DNA of 64,000 nucleotides from Apteryx mantelli (Eukaryota; Chordata; Aves; Apterygiformes; Apterygidae), in the NCBI RefSeq assembly GCF_036417845.1, contig NC_089981.1, positions 25,192,001 through 25,256,000 on the forward strand, written 5' to 3'. The notes beneath the pieces were generated by a model. It was given only the letters and a program-made list of their open reading frames with translations, was not told the DNA's origin and did not search any database. The position numbers and the translations under genes were made by a program. Position 1 is the stretch's first letter. The number at the start of each line of letters is the position of its first letter. Positions 37,245-50,000 of the stretch are shown piece after piece.

Positions 37245-40200
37245 CTGTAAAAAAAATAAATAAATAAAATAAAGAACAGAAATTAGAACTTTAACACTCT
37301 TGGAAGTTGAATTAAAATAGAGACTGGTTTAATTAACCAGTAATAACAGAAAGAATCAATTCAAAAATCCATTGTTGCTCTCAAAACTCCTCAACGTGCA
37401 GAAGAGACACCAACAAATCTACCGACATAAAAATAATAGCAAAATAACATTGATCTGTTTTGGAGAAAAATCAAACATGCTGACACACTTTCAGGAGTTT
37501 ACACATTTTTTCCTTTTAAATAAAACAGTCGGAGTTTAACATTTTGCCCCAAAACAGGCTTGCATAACATATACTGGTTATTTTGCACATAAGAATTGAA
37601 AAACGAAACCTAGAGGATCTTAGGCCAGACACACTTTAGAGAGCATCTTTGACATCATCCCACAAAAAGAGGTCGATCAGAATTAAAAGGTCTTTTTTAC
37701 TTATCAGATTTTCCTTTCATCTTACTGCTGTATAGAGTTCATTATTACTTCTCATGAAAGAATATTTCAGTTTCTCAAACCAAAACTCTGTGAAGTTAAA
37801 GTCCAAAACACTCCTTAACACACACATCCACAAAAAAAGGTATCAGCAATTCCCATTAACTGCAACCTGAAACTCTTCTGCTAGTTAATACTGACAGGCA
37901 TACTCAAGCATTTTTGCTTTGAAAATGCTTTTTAGTCTTTCAACTAAGTGCTTCTACTTCCGAACAAGCCATTTTGCTTCTTGTTAGTGCACACTCGAAC
38001 TGGCCTTTAAATTTTTTTCTTTGTCTCCCTCCAGATGGCAGCAGAAAATCCTCCTAAAGGAGTGAGATGATAGCCCCCGGCTGAGGTCTGCAGGCGCTGG
38101 ACAGGCAAACAGTGATTTCCTGGGCCTCTCGTAGCTCTCCGCTGCCAGCCCCTGCTGCTGTCAGCTACCAAGCAGGAGAGCACTTCGGCAATGACAGCGG
38201 GATTAAAGCTGCTCCAGGTGGCCCTGCTTTGGGCAGGGGTTGGAGCAGCCGATCTCCAGGGCCCCTTGCAGCCCCGACCCCTCCATGGGTCTCCGATTCC
38301 AGGAGCCAGCGCAAAACACGAGGGTGTATCGTGACAACCCAACACAAAGCCCAAACCCCGAATCACTCATCCCGCAGCAAGGCTGACCAGTGCAGTGCCG
38401 CTGCTGCTGCTCCCACAACCAGCTCCATCAGCGGTTGCTCCCTATCTCAGGGCCATGCTCAAAGTAGCCAGGGGATATCATTACTAAATTTAAAAAGTAG
38501 CCGGAGGTTATAGTTATTAAATCTTTTTCCTCCATGCTAGAAGAGATCACAAGATGCACTCTCTCTAGAAGCCAGGCAGGCTGGCTGGCCAGAAGCAACC
38601 CAGCAGGAGGAAGCACTTCAGCTCTGCGCTGGTGAGAAACTCAGCAGAAGCAGGCTTCGCGTGGAGAGGCCCCCTTCCGACCTGTGGTGGTTTTGAAGGT
38701 GGAGCAAAAAGAGGTTGGCCATACTTGCTAGGCAAAAGAGCACTTGTAAGAATAAGGAACCAACTCCCAATCTTCTCTGGTGCAGGCCTACTCATAGTTT
38801 AGGGGACACAGAGATGTCCTATGTCCAACTGTGAAGCTCCTCCTCAACCTTTCTGAGCATTTGGGAGTCCAGCCAGATTGCGAGGTTAGCAGAAAGTGAG
38901 GAAATGTCTTCTTTTGCATCCAGGTCAACAGCTCTTCTTATATTCTTTCACAAGCAAGTTGGTTAAAGGAAGAAGAGACTACAAGGGGAAAAGCAGCTCT
39001 TCTTAAGGCAGGAAACCATCGAGCACCATCCAGAGTAACAGTGCTAAGTTATCGGGAAGCAGCTGCTGGGTGATGAGCAAGAGGTGAGAGATCATGAAAC
39101 GCAGGGCAATCTAACAGCAAAGCCAGGAAGATGCTATGTTTCATAAGAAAGGTGAACAGCAATAAATAAATAGAAATCATTTTAAAAGCCCCATCACAGA
39201 ACTGAGCATGTCACACTGTTTTCTGCAGCCCTACAGGCAAAACAGCAAAAGCCTGACATTATTCACAACCCCTCCTTAAGTTACTTTCTCTCCTGTAAGA
39301 ACACATTAAGATGCCAATGTTCTCAAATCCTAAGTTTCTTAAGTTTCTTATCTCCTTCTCCCCAAACTCAGAGCCTGGGGACATAGTGTCCTTCTTGAGC
39401 ATCACACAACAGACATCACATGATGGAGAAAAAGGTATGTCACTACACAGCCCCTGCGCCCTGCTCCCCACCTCTCCATTTCTTACCTGCCAGCTCAAAC
39501 GAGAAGCACATCCATTCCTGTTTTACCCCTAGCTGCAACCCTCTGATCTAATGACACATTATTACAAAGGTGCAAGGAGCTCTCTTGCACAGTCACGCGC
39601 GGGTATTGTTAACGACACTCAAAGAACAAAAGGGAGTTATGCTAAATTTCTTGTGATAAATGTTTCCCTGTCATTTTACTTGCTTTTGTTTATCATGCAC
39701 GTCCGCTATCTCAGAATACCCCTCTAACTTTCCAGAAACGTATGTGCAAAGCAAATGCAACAAAGCACACCCCCTCAACAACAGACCAGCCTCCTTCGAA
39801 ACCCCAAACCGCTCCAAACGAACGAACCCGTTCCCAAATGTCAGCTTGCCTGACTCATTCTGCTGTATTTTTCAACACAAGCCATGAACTGGCTTCATTT
39901 TATTACTTAATGAAATGGTATTTATACAAAACATTTGCTTATTATTTCAGGGGATAATCATGTTGAACACCTGACTCTCCTTGTGTTCGCATCTAATACA
40001 TCAGAAGCTCTGCCATTTCTGCTTTTCTTTTCAATCACACTAAACCACATTATTCATGTATGAAGTTTTGGGATTTTTTTTTCCCAACCAAATAACTGCA
40101 TCCTGGGATTAAAAAAAAAAAGCCCTCCCCCTCAAAAAAGTAGGAAATACTCAAGAGATTAGAAAAAGAAAAGAGAGCAAAATGAGAAACACTGATCATT

Positions 40201-42000
40201 TCAGCTGAACACTAGGAGGGAGGTGCATATGCAAGCTCATCACTGTCATCAGCAGTGGCAAATGAGTCTTTTCATGTGTCACACAGCTACTCTCTGCGCC
40301 TGATCAAAGGGTGTGTGTTCCCAAAGAGCCGAATAATTAATCCGCACTCACGTCTGCTCCTGCGCCCCTTATGCATGCAGTTTAGCTACCAGGAGCGGGT
40401 AGCGCATAATCAATGCAGGATTAGGCTCCAAACTCCTCAGGTATACAGTGGGTCACATAAATATTTTTATTAGTCATATAAGTAATCTTACTGATGAAGA
40501 GAGTAAGATGTGTACAGGAAAATATTTTCAAAAATACTAAGTGACTGAGAAGCCCGAGTCCCACTGATATTCAGCAAGACTCAAGGGCTTTCCAAAGCAG
40601 GATTGGAAAGGTGCCTGCTATACCCGTGAGCAAGAGGAGCCGTGGAAGCTGGATGGTGGGTGGGGGACAGCAGTGCCTCCCTTTTGGCGTCACCTGGACT
40701 TTAGACCAGCTCAGCTCTGGTGGCAAACTTCACCCTCTGGCAAAGTTAGGGTTCCTGCACAGGGAAAAAACCTTGTCTCCAACAGCCCACCTGCCCCGGG
40801 GTGCTCGTTTCCAAAACAAACAAAGCAGTTTGGTTAATGTAAATTCAAGGTTAGGAAGCCGGCTCAACAGTTAAAGTGAACAAACCAAAAAAACCCTTAG
40901 CCACAAATCCTTTCTGCGAAAAAAGCTCGAGGCTGCTGCTTATTACTTCTTGTGTGCTCACCAATGCATGCCTTGTGACTCAGACGTATAAAGCCAGGAA
41001 ATTAATCATAGCCCTCTCAAAGCTAACGATCTTTCACAGATGCGTACCTTTATCTTCTTCTCCACCCACCCACCCTCTCAGGTTTGGAACAACTCTGCAC
41101 AAACGCAACAGTTACCATGGTGGTCTCCAAATTCCTCCTCGAGACCCTGTCATTAAGTGATGGCAATTAGGCCACCGGCCAATTGAGATTGGGAACAGGG
41201 CACCTCGTTTCCTCTTTTTCCCTGCTGTGCCCATCTACAATTAGTTGTCCCACACCCATGGCTATGTACTTGAGGGCAAGTCACCACAGTGCAACCATCG
41301 TGACTGTGTTTAAGGCTCCACGCTTCACTGTACATATTCAGCAGGCTCAAAGCAGAGACATTCCCCGTGATGACTGCTCAGCCAGCAAACCTCAACCAGC
41401 AAGGCCACGGTAACTCAGCCTCTTGCAGTCCTCTCTCCCGTCTCCAATATGTCATACCTGTCATGTGCTTATTCAGAAAGCATTCCTAGGAAAGATTTTG
41501 CTCAAAGTCACACAAAATAAGTGAAAACTAAACCCTGCAATGTCATCATGAAGTCTTGCAATAAAGAAAGTGGGATTGCCTAAATACTGCATCCAAACAG
41601 ACTGGCAAGGCTCTCCAACGCTCGCTGGCCGTCTAGGACTCCCAGGGCACTGAATACTAGTCCAGTCAGGGGATCTTCCCGCTCCACTGGGAGAGGGCTG
41701 ACACCTTCCTGGAAGAGGCAACAGTCAGCGACAGGCTGGAGTTTGGAGAGGTGCCATGCTCTTGTCTTTCAGGCCATCTCAGCACTGTTTCACCTCATTT
41801 GTTTCCTCATTATGCATAAATTAATGAAGTCTGTAGGCCTATAGCACTGGATAAGAAAAATGCATCATCTGAATCAGGGTTATATACCTTACTGGGGCCA
41901 CTTACCTTGTATCTAAACTTAAAACTACATGCCTAAGTCCTGCATGCAGGTAGATAAGAACCTATATGAACCCAGTTCAAGTAACATGCCTTACTTGGGC

Positions 42001-42027
42001 TTTTTTTTTTTTTGGGGGGGGGGGGGG
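42001..42027. repeat. T13-G14 homopolymer junction
   Basis: A run of 13 T is followed directly by 14 G. Such junctions are error-prone in sequencing, and the G-run may be miscounted. Confidence 0.9.
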
Positions 42028-43764
42028 AAAGAGGAGAGGGATTTGGGAAAAAAAGGGTTACACTAGAAAATGAACTCTGCCATACTTGCACAAAAATGTT
42101 TTGCTCTGTTTTCTAGTTTCTTCGTAAAATGTCGTAAGTCTTCAATTCCAGAGTGTTTCTCTGCATTTAACCAGACAACTTCTGTGCACAAATTGTTATA
42201 CTATTATTATACTATCATAAAGTGTGTAGAAATTCATGAAACTTAAATGTAATTAAAGGCATGTGGAGCCAAGGAAAGCAAGTTTTCCCCCATGTTTATT
42301 GTAATAAAATAAGAAAGGTACCATGGATTAAGCCAGTGTGCTGCAGAGTGGCTCCGAGCTGTGCTAGCAGTATAGAGCACCTACCAATTTCAATGGCATT
42401 TGTGGATACACAGCCCTTCTGTATCAGGTCCTTACTATTTGAAGGTAGAAGAGTCAACATGAGCCTGTTAGGAGCTAACATTTAATTGTGTGACATAATT
42501 TTGCTTAAGATCATAAAGTGACTTTCTGGATTTTGTGCAAGGTGTCTTTTCCCCTTTCCAATGCACAGTTCTGCTGCATTCATTTTAGCTGTAACCCACA
42601 ACAGATTTTTAATCAATTCAAATTAACTCTAGGTGAACTCTACAAAGTGACATTTATTCTCTTCCAATGCAAAAATGATAATAGACTGAAGCAAGCGTCA
42701 TCTCCCCATTTTCCCTCTGGTATCACAGGCAGGCACGCAGAGCCCATCCAAAAAACACCACTTCACAGAATGTCTGGTTCATTCTTTATTTTGTGGGTGT
42801 AAATAGGTTTATCCAGAAGAAACAAGCTCTAATTTTAGAACTAGTGCACTAAGTGGGGGTCCCAAACCCAGAAGAAGTAGAAGACTGAGCTGATGTTTGT
42901 TGCTAATTGAGTAGGGCTGGATGCACCCCATCATGTTGTATTAGGAAGCTGTGCAAATCCCCGAAAGCAGTCTGGATCCATACACAACTGTGCAGAGGCT
43001 ATTTTGAGCTATTATGCAGTTCTGTGAAAGAGGAAAGACTATTTCACTTTGCATGTATTTATATTTGACCCCTGACATTTCTAAAAATTCTGTCTTCGCC
43101 GAAGCAAGCAAGCTTTCCTCCAAAGAGGGACCAAACATCATTTTTTCCACTGGGTTTTATGAAAACAAATGAGGAGATTCTGTTTTGTGCAGCACCTCCA
43201 GTGAACTAAAAATGTGGTGGAAGAGAAAGCCTTGTAGGAAAGCCAAGATGAGACACTGAATAAAAAGTCACAGCCTAACATACTGGAGAAAGTCTTTCCT
43301 TCCTCTCCTGATCTTCCCCCAAGTTTTACTTGTATCGGCTTCTCAGACAGCTATCCAAGCAGTGAGGCATTTTCTGGAATTTTCTGTGCAACATATCCAA
43401 AGGAAAAAAAACAGAATAGATTTAAAAAGAGAACAGTGTGCTTATTTGACAGTGGCAGTGAGTAATATTTAAAACAGCTACTTACTAAAAACCAAATTGT
43501 TATCTCACTCAAGCTGAGCATCACACCAACACTGGTGCAACTGCAGCTGGGAGTGTAATAATGAGCAATGCCTGAGCCAAAGAAACTCCTATTTTAATAT
43601 AATTTTCAGTTAATGCTGCCACTTATTTTCTTTTAAAACTAAGGGTTTACAGCATCAACCTACATTTTCTGTGAACAAGGCACATTCCTGCCTGTAGCCT
43701 ACCAGCACTATTTTTTCACTCTGAGTCATTACTCAGGCACACCCTGGAAGAAGGAGGGTACAAT

Positions 43765-44063
43765 GAAAAAAGAAAAAGAAAAAGAAAAAGAAAAAGAAAA
43801 AGAAAAAGAAAAAGAAAAAGAAAAAGAAAAAGAAAAAGAAAAAGAAAAAGAAAAAGAAAAAGAAAAGAAAAAGAAAAGAAAAAGAAAAGAAAAAGAAAAG
43901 AAAAAGAAAAGAAAAAGAAAAGAAAAAGAAAAGAAAAAGAAAAGAAAAAGAAAAGAAAAAGAAAAGAAAAAGAAAAGAAAAAGAAAAGAAAAAGAAAAGA
44001 AAAAGAAAAGAAAAAGAAAAGAAAAAGAAAAGAAAAAGAAAAGAAAAAGAAAGAAAGAAAAAG
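43765..44063. repeat. Purine-only tandem repeat, AAAAAG hexamer passing into an 11-mer
   Basis: The first part (about 43765-43862) is a perfect (AAAAAG)n run. From about 43861 the period changes to an 11-base unit AAAAGAAAAAG, repeated about 17 times to 44050, ending in AAAG units. The plus strand is pure purine for about 300 bases. The long Lys/Glu and Phe/Leu/Ser frames across it are artefacts of the repeat. Confidence 0.95.
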
Positions 44064-47000
44064 ACTCCTGTGGCAATGACACAATGCTAACAGTCCCCAA
44101 ATCTGCAGGGCTGGCCATTCAGACAACATGGAAAAGGTACAGCGGAGCAGCAGGCTGTCCTCTGCAGCACAGTCGTGAAAACGAAGGGCATTTCCTGACA
44201 GTGCCCTGTTTCAGACTCCCTTGGCTGCGAGGGATTGAGGCTCTTATCAAAAGTAGATTTCACTTCCCCCAAGCAGATACTGAAGAACAGACTCTGCAGA
44301 GACTTTGTCTGGAAAAGTGTTAAAATGCACTTTATAAACAGAACCACATTGGGCTGGATTTGGTTTGAGAATTTTCAGTGTAAAACTAGCCGTAAAGAGA
44401 TTTCAAAAATTACACGAAAAACTCAGATATGACATCTCAAGATAGACAGACGACTCAAATGCAAAATAAAGCATGATTTTTTGATTTATAACAGCTTGCT
44501 AAGGAGACAGGAGAACCAAGGCCTCCGAAAGCCTTCACTCGGGAGCTCAAAACTCTGGCTTTCTACACAGAAAATTCTTTTTTTGTTTTGGTTTTTTTTT
44601 TGCAATCTCGAGTCTGGTACATGCGAGGCGTGTTGCTTCCTGCCACATTTCTACACTTTTCTTCGGAGTGTTTATCCTTTTGCTCGTACCAGGCTGGTGA
44701 AAATTTGCTTGTTTAAAAATCAATGAGGTGTGCAGCAGGGAGAAAGTGGCCTGTAGCCACAGCACACCACGAAGCCCTCTAAGGCTAACCTTCATCTCCT
44801 CCTTCACGCACTGTTAATGTTTATTACCTTTTATTTATGCTCCTTCAGCATGCTTGCTTCTAACTCTATGTCAAACACTCCACTAGCATCCAAATAAATT
44901 AGCTATACTGCATTTCTACTGCACGATACTTGGGGAAATCTACCAAAGAGAGAAAAGCAGTCATTTCTGGCTGTCCCCAAACAGCCGCTCCGGTTTGGTA
45001 ATGCTGTCTTGGGACCACTAGAGGCCCCAATGAAACCATCAAACTCCAGCCTGAGTGACTAACAGCAGTGAGAAACGCTGAGGATCCCAAAGTTGACATA
45101 TTCAGGAAGGTACAAGGACAAGGATGACACTGCTGGAGTGTGCGGTGCGGACGTGGATGGAAATGCTGGTGGAGCCACAGGTCACGTGAACGTGAGCCAC
45201 CACGATCCACACCGGCTCACTGCATCTGCAAGTGTCACAAACCGGTAGTGAGGGAAGTAACTTTATGCAATAAAACGCTGGCTGGACCGTGGAATTTCTT
45301 AGCAGCAAGTTTGATACTACAACTCACATCTTCAGTTGCACTACTTAGCATTAAATCTAGTTTTTGAGGGGTCTGAAAAATAAAGTAATATTTGGTCAAC
45401 TTTTTTAAAGTAAGTGTAAAATACCTCATAGCAAAGCATGTGGAGCCAAACCTTTGCCACCTCTAAAGCAAGTCAAACTCTGGCTGATCTACAAGGATCA
45501 GATCATCACAAACACAAACCCGATTAACCAACCTTTGTGTTTTTTCCATACGCTGTTTCTACATGCAGCGGCATGGGGCCGGGGGAAAAAACACCCTTAA
45601 GGGTTGCTTTAAACTGTTGGCCCATTTAATCCTCTAATGAATTTAAACTTCAGCAAAAGACAAATGGACTAAAATGATCAAAACACGTAGTAGCACTCCT
45701 CTGAGGGAACAAAAGACGCCATTGTACTGCCCCAGTGAGTTCAGGCCGGGCTTGAGCAGGACGTCTTTCTTCTTCCCCTTTGAACAGAAGCTGAATAGAA
45801 ACAGGGCTGGGAACTGGCTCCGCTGTCACCCCATCCCCAGGCCTGCTTCTGTGAACGCACTGAGGCCGGAGAAGTTATTCACTGACAGCAGCTTGGGTCC
45901 TCTTGCACAAGTCAATATGCCTGTCTATAAAAGCTCAACTTCACAGCCAGCTGTGAGGACCAGCTATCGTGGAAAAGCTCTGGGTGATGCAGTGTCAGAG
46001 CTGGAGATCAACCCCACGCCGCAGCCTCAATTAACCACAATCTGTTCACTCTAGAAGAATAATATCTATAGCTTCTTTCTCTCGCCAAGATATACGAAGG
46101 AGTTTCTGTATGTTTGGCTTAGCTCTTATAAAGAGCAAATATCTAGTAGCTCATTTCAGACTCTTACATTTAAGAGGAAGATGTGTTTACAGGTTTTGAG
46201 ACTCGTAATAAATGTGTTCATCAAAAAAAATCCTTAAAAATAAAACTCAGTTTTTATAACATTCTAGTCATCATCGGAATAGAGTGATAATAGTACCAAT
46301 ACAGCTTCTCATAGCCCTTGTTATTCCTGTACAATTAAGGGTTTTCTGTCACCCTTATCACCAGAAAAATGAGCATGTCTCTTTCCATTGCATGCTCTAA
46401 TTAGAGAAATTTCAAATTTTCATAAAAGGTTACTGAAAACAATGTTAAAGAAAAGGAATGCAATTAAGTGAAAGACAAACGTTCCTGAAATTTACCCAAC
46501 TTTACCCAAACTGATTGTATTGCCAGTAAATTAATAGCCACCACCAGCAAGTTTAATCATGAAGCAAAATTATTTTAAGCAGAAATTCACCTTCCACTTG
46601 ACTGTTTTTCTTGAAAATTTTAAGAACACAGGATTTTAAAAACAGAATTTCTACAAAAGTTGGGTGTTTTTTACAACAAACAAATATAGATATTTTATAA
46701 AGGCAGCCTACTGTTTAATGGATTTCCTTAGCAAAATACAGCACTTAGGAGAACTATTAGAAATAGCAGTACATTATTAAGAATAATTTTATTACACAGG
46801 CCTCTACCTCTTTTGGGAGAATTACCCCTACGGGAAAACAGGAGAGGGGCAGTAACAACTGCAGTCCCATCCTCCAACCACTTGGCAGGATCTTACATTG
46901 GATGGGTCCATAGCAACAACTATAGCCTCAAGAGCGACTGAAAAAGAGTGGAATATTAACAAGAACTAATGCTGGCCAAGGTATGTCAGGCTCCAACACC

Positions 47001-50000
47001 GCAGAAGAGGCTGAAAAGAAGGGGGGGTTGGGAGGGAAGGCTTTGGCAGCATCTCTGTCATTCCTACCTATACTATTCTTCTATTTAGTCAACGACTCTT
47101 TTTTAAAATGCTTGTTTGGGGCAGTTAGAAACTCAAGTCTCTCAGATGTTCTCAATACGTTTCAGACGAGTTGCTCTTCACACTTACATACAAAATAGCA
47201 GATACCACAATCAGTCACAACTGATCCTCATTCTCTGGGATGATAACCTTCATTTTTGTTGCATCTTCAACAACATTGTTAAGTTAAATAGTTCTTTCAC
47301 CTAATCATTCTCTGAATAAAACTGAAAAATCACATGAATAGTTTTGATTTTATTTCACCCAAATTCTGCAGGCAACATCTTTAAAACATTTGATGTATGT
47401 ATTTAAAACATTTGCTCTGATGTCCTCAACACACCCTCATAAACACAGTAATTGTGAAAAAGATCCCTACTTCCTCTCTAAAAGCTTTCTAATCTTGAGT
47501 TAAACCATGGAAACAATTTCCCTGCTCCATCACCAGGATACCTTGGAAGCACAGAAGGACAAGAACTTTATGATTTATAGACAAGCACATTTATATGGAT
47601 GTCACACATCAGAGATGAAACAACGCCTGTAACAAACTGTAGTAAAATATTTCCATCCCAGGGAGCAACAAATGGTAGTAAAGCATTTCCATCCCAGAGA
47701 CATTTTCTTGTGACCTGACATTTAGTGTTTTTCTTTTTATACTTCACAATAGCCAAAGAATAACATCTCTGCTGTTTCCAGGGAAGAAACAAGGATGTAA
47801 ACCCAGAAACAGCTCAAGAGCAATTACTGCTAGTATTTATTAACTTAAAAAAAAACAAAAACAAAACAAAACACAGGTAAGCTTCTGAAAAAGATTGCTC
47901 AAATTTTGCATTAAAACATGTCTAGGTTACAAATGGAATTCTGACTGGTCTGTTAAAAATATACTTTTAAACTTTCACATCTGCATGTTTAATGTTGGCA
48001 ACTTCCAAAGATTTGACTAGAAATCCCACATAGATGTTGCCATATGTTTGGATCTGGCGCTACGGAGAGGGGTAGAGGAGAAACCCAGCACCATTTTACC
48101 GGGATGCATTTCATCATGCGCTAACGGATGAGGAAAAGCTTCATCTTCCCACTCGTAAATAATAAAGCCACATTAAACTACCATTAAGACAAAGACAAAA
48201 CCAAGTTCTCCATGCCATCAGTATATTTTATGCATGTATTACAGAACACTAAGTTATTTACTGTATTTGCACATGTAACGGCCATGTTTCCCCTGGATCA
48301 GGGTGCTAGGCACGCTTATTTGCACCTATCTGTAAACCATTGCTCACCACCAGTAAAGCCAGTGCAGCCTTTAAAGCACCAATATAAAACAGGAGCCAGG
48401 CAAAGATGAAGCGTTCTGTACCATACTGCTGACTGTGTGATCTTCTGAGGTCAGCAATAAATCTTTAAAGATAAGCCCATGAAAAAAATAAATAAAAGCA
48501 AAGTCAGGGCACTCCGAGTCAGAAGTCGAAAGCCTTGTAGCAGATGACACAAAACACTTAACCGACCTTTGCTACCCTCTGCTTGGCTGTTCACCTGTAC
48601 GAAACGCTGCAGGTAGGGCCACGAGATAAGAGCTAAGAGGAAGTAACTGCTCTCCAGCTGCTAAAACAACACGTGATCCTGTACCCTTTCGTTGACGTGG
48701 TTGCGCGGGCTTCCACATGGCCTTTCCCGAGCAATTACTTATCTGCCTGGGGCTCTTTCCTCATCTTCCAGGAAGAGTTAAACCCACAGTGATTCACTAG
48801 CTGGATTCCTTTGTACTGATCGCGTCTCTAGCAGAGATAGTCAAAATGTGACCCAGTTATATAATACTGACAGAAACATGACTACCTGAAAAACAGGTTT
48901 GAATAAAGAATGTTAAACTTTCCGAAGTATGATTACGCACTGGAAAAAAGCAGTGTGCCTTTCACAGGCTATGGCAGCCTACCACAACTTGTACCATATA
49001 TTGCTTCATTACTATTTATAGCAACTACTTGGCAGCAAATAACTGGAAAAAAAAACCAAAAAACCAACGCACTTTTAGCAAGGTGCCCTACTGGCAAAAT
49101 CTGCTGCCAGGGCTTTATCTTGCACAGCATGGCTTGGACTCCCACTCCGTGCTTCAGCACCAGTGAGAAGACACTTTGCAGACACTAGCTGCTACGAGTT
49201 ATACCAAGGTGAAAGACAGCTAAAGACAACATGTTTTAATTACCCACAAGGCATACCAAGCCAGGTCAAACCAGAGACCACACTCCACAACACCCAGGCA
49301 GTATATCCAGTGCAAAGCTGAAAGATTTTTCAGCTGACTGAATGAGAAAGGCATTAGCTTAAATTCACTAGTGTGGACAAGGGCTCAGGTTGGAAAGACG
49401 CCCGACTGCAGCCACCACACTGGAAACGCACCCGCAGACTTTTCTCTGTCGAAGGAATGCTGCATATTGGGACACCCAAGACTCTAGATGCCACATGTCT
49501 AGACAACCCCGAAGAGCCGAACGTCTTCATAATGGTATTTTCTCTTTTTCTTCTCCAAAAATATATCCTGTTTGTATGACTCATAACCTTTTAAATCTGC
49601 TTTTACAACACCTTCCCCCCCGTACAGTGGGTTTGATTTATATGCTTCTTCCAAGTATAACTGCATGTTGCGAAGACTGCGTTCACAGCCTGCTTTGCAT
49701 CCACAGGCTTTAAAATTGCCCTCAAAGATACTTAACAAGGCGCATTCCTTGCGAGTAAGCCAAACAAATAGGAAAGTGCTTGGATAACTCAGGGGTTTCC
49801 TTCTTGCTTCAAAACAGAGGCGAGACCAACATGCGTGTGCCCCTGCACCATTACCCCAGGCACTCAAATGTTGGCTGCCAAAAAGATGTGCTTTGACTGT
49901 ATCGGATATTGTGGCATGTAAGAGAGAAGAAATAACATCAGCTGTTTCTCAAGAGCCTGTTTAAAAAAAAAAAAAAAGACCATCATATCAAGAGCTGTCT

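Noticed and set aside
43763..44323. Lys/Glu-rich ORF of 186 codons and Phe/Leu/Ser frames on the other strand
   Set aside because: These are translations of a purine microsatellite, with no start context, domain or conservation.
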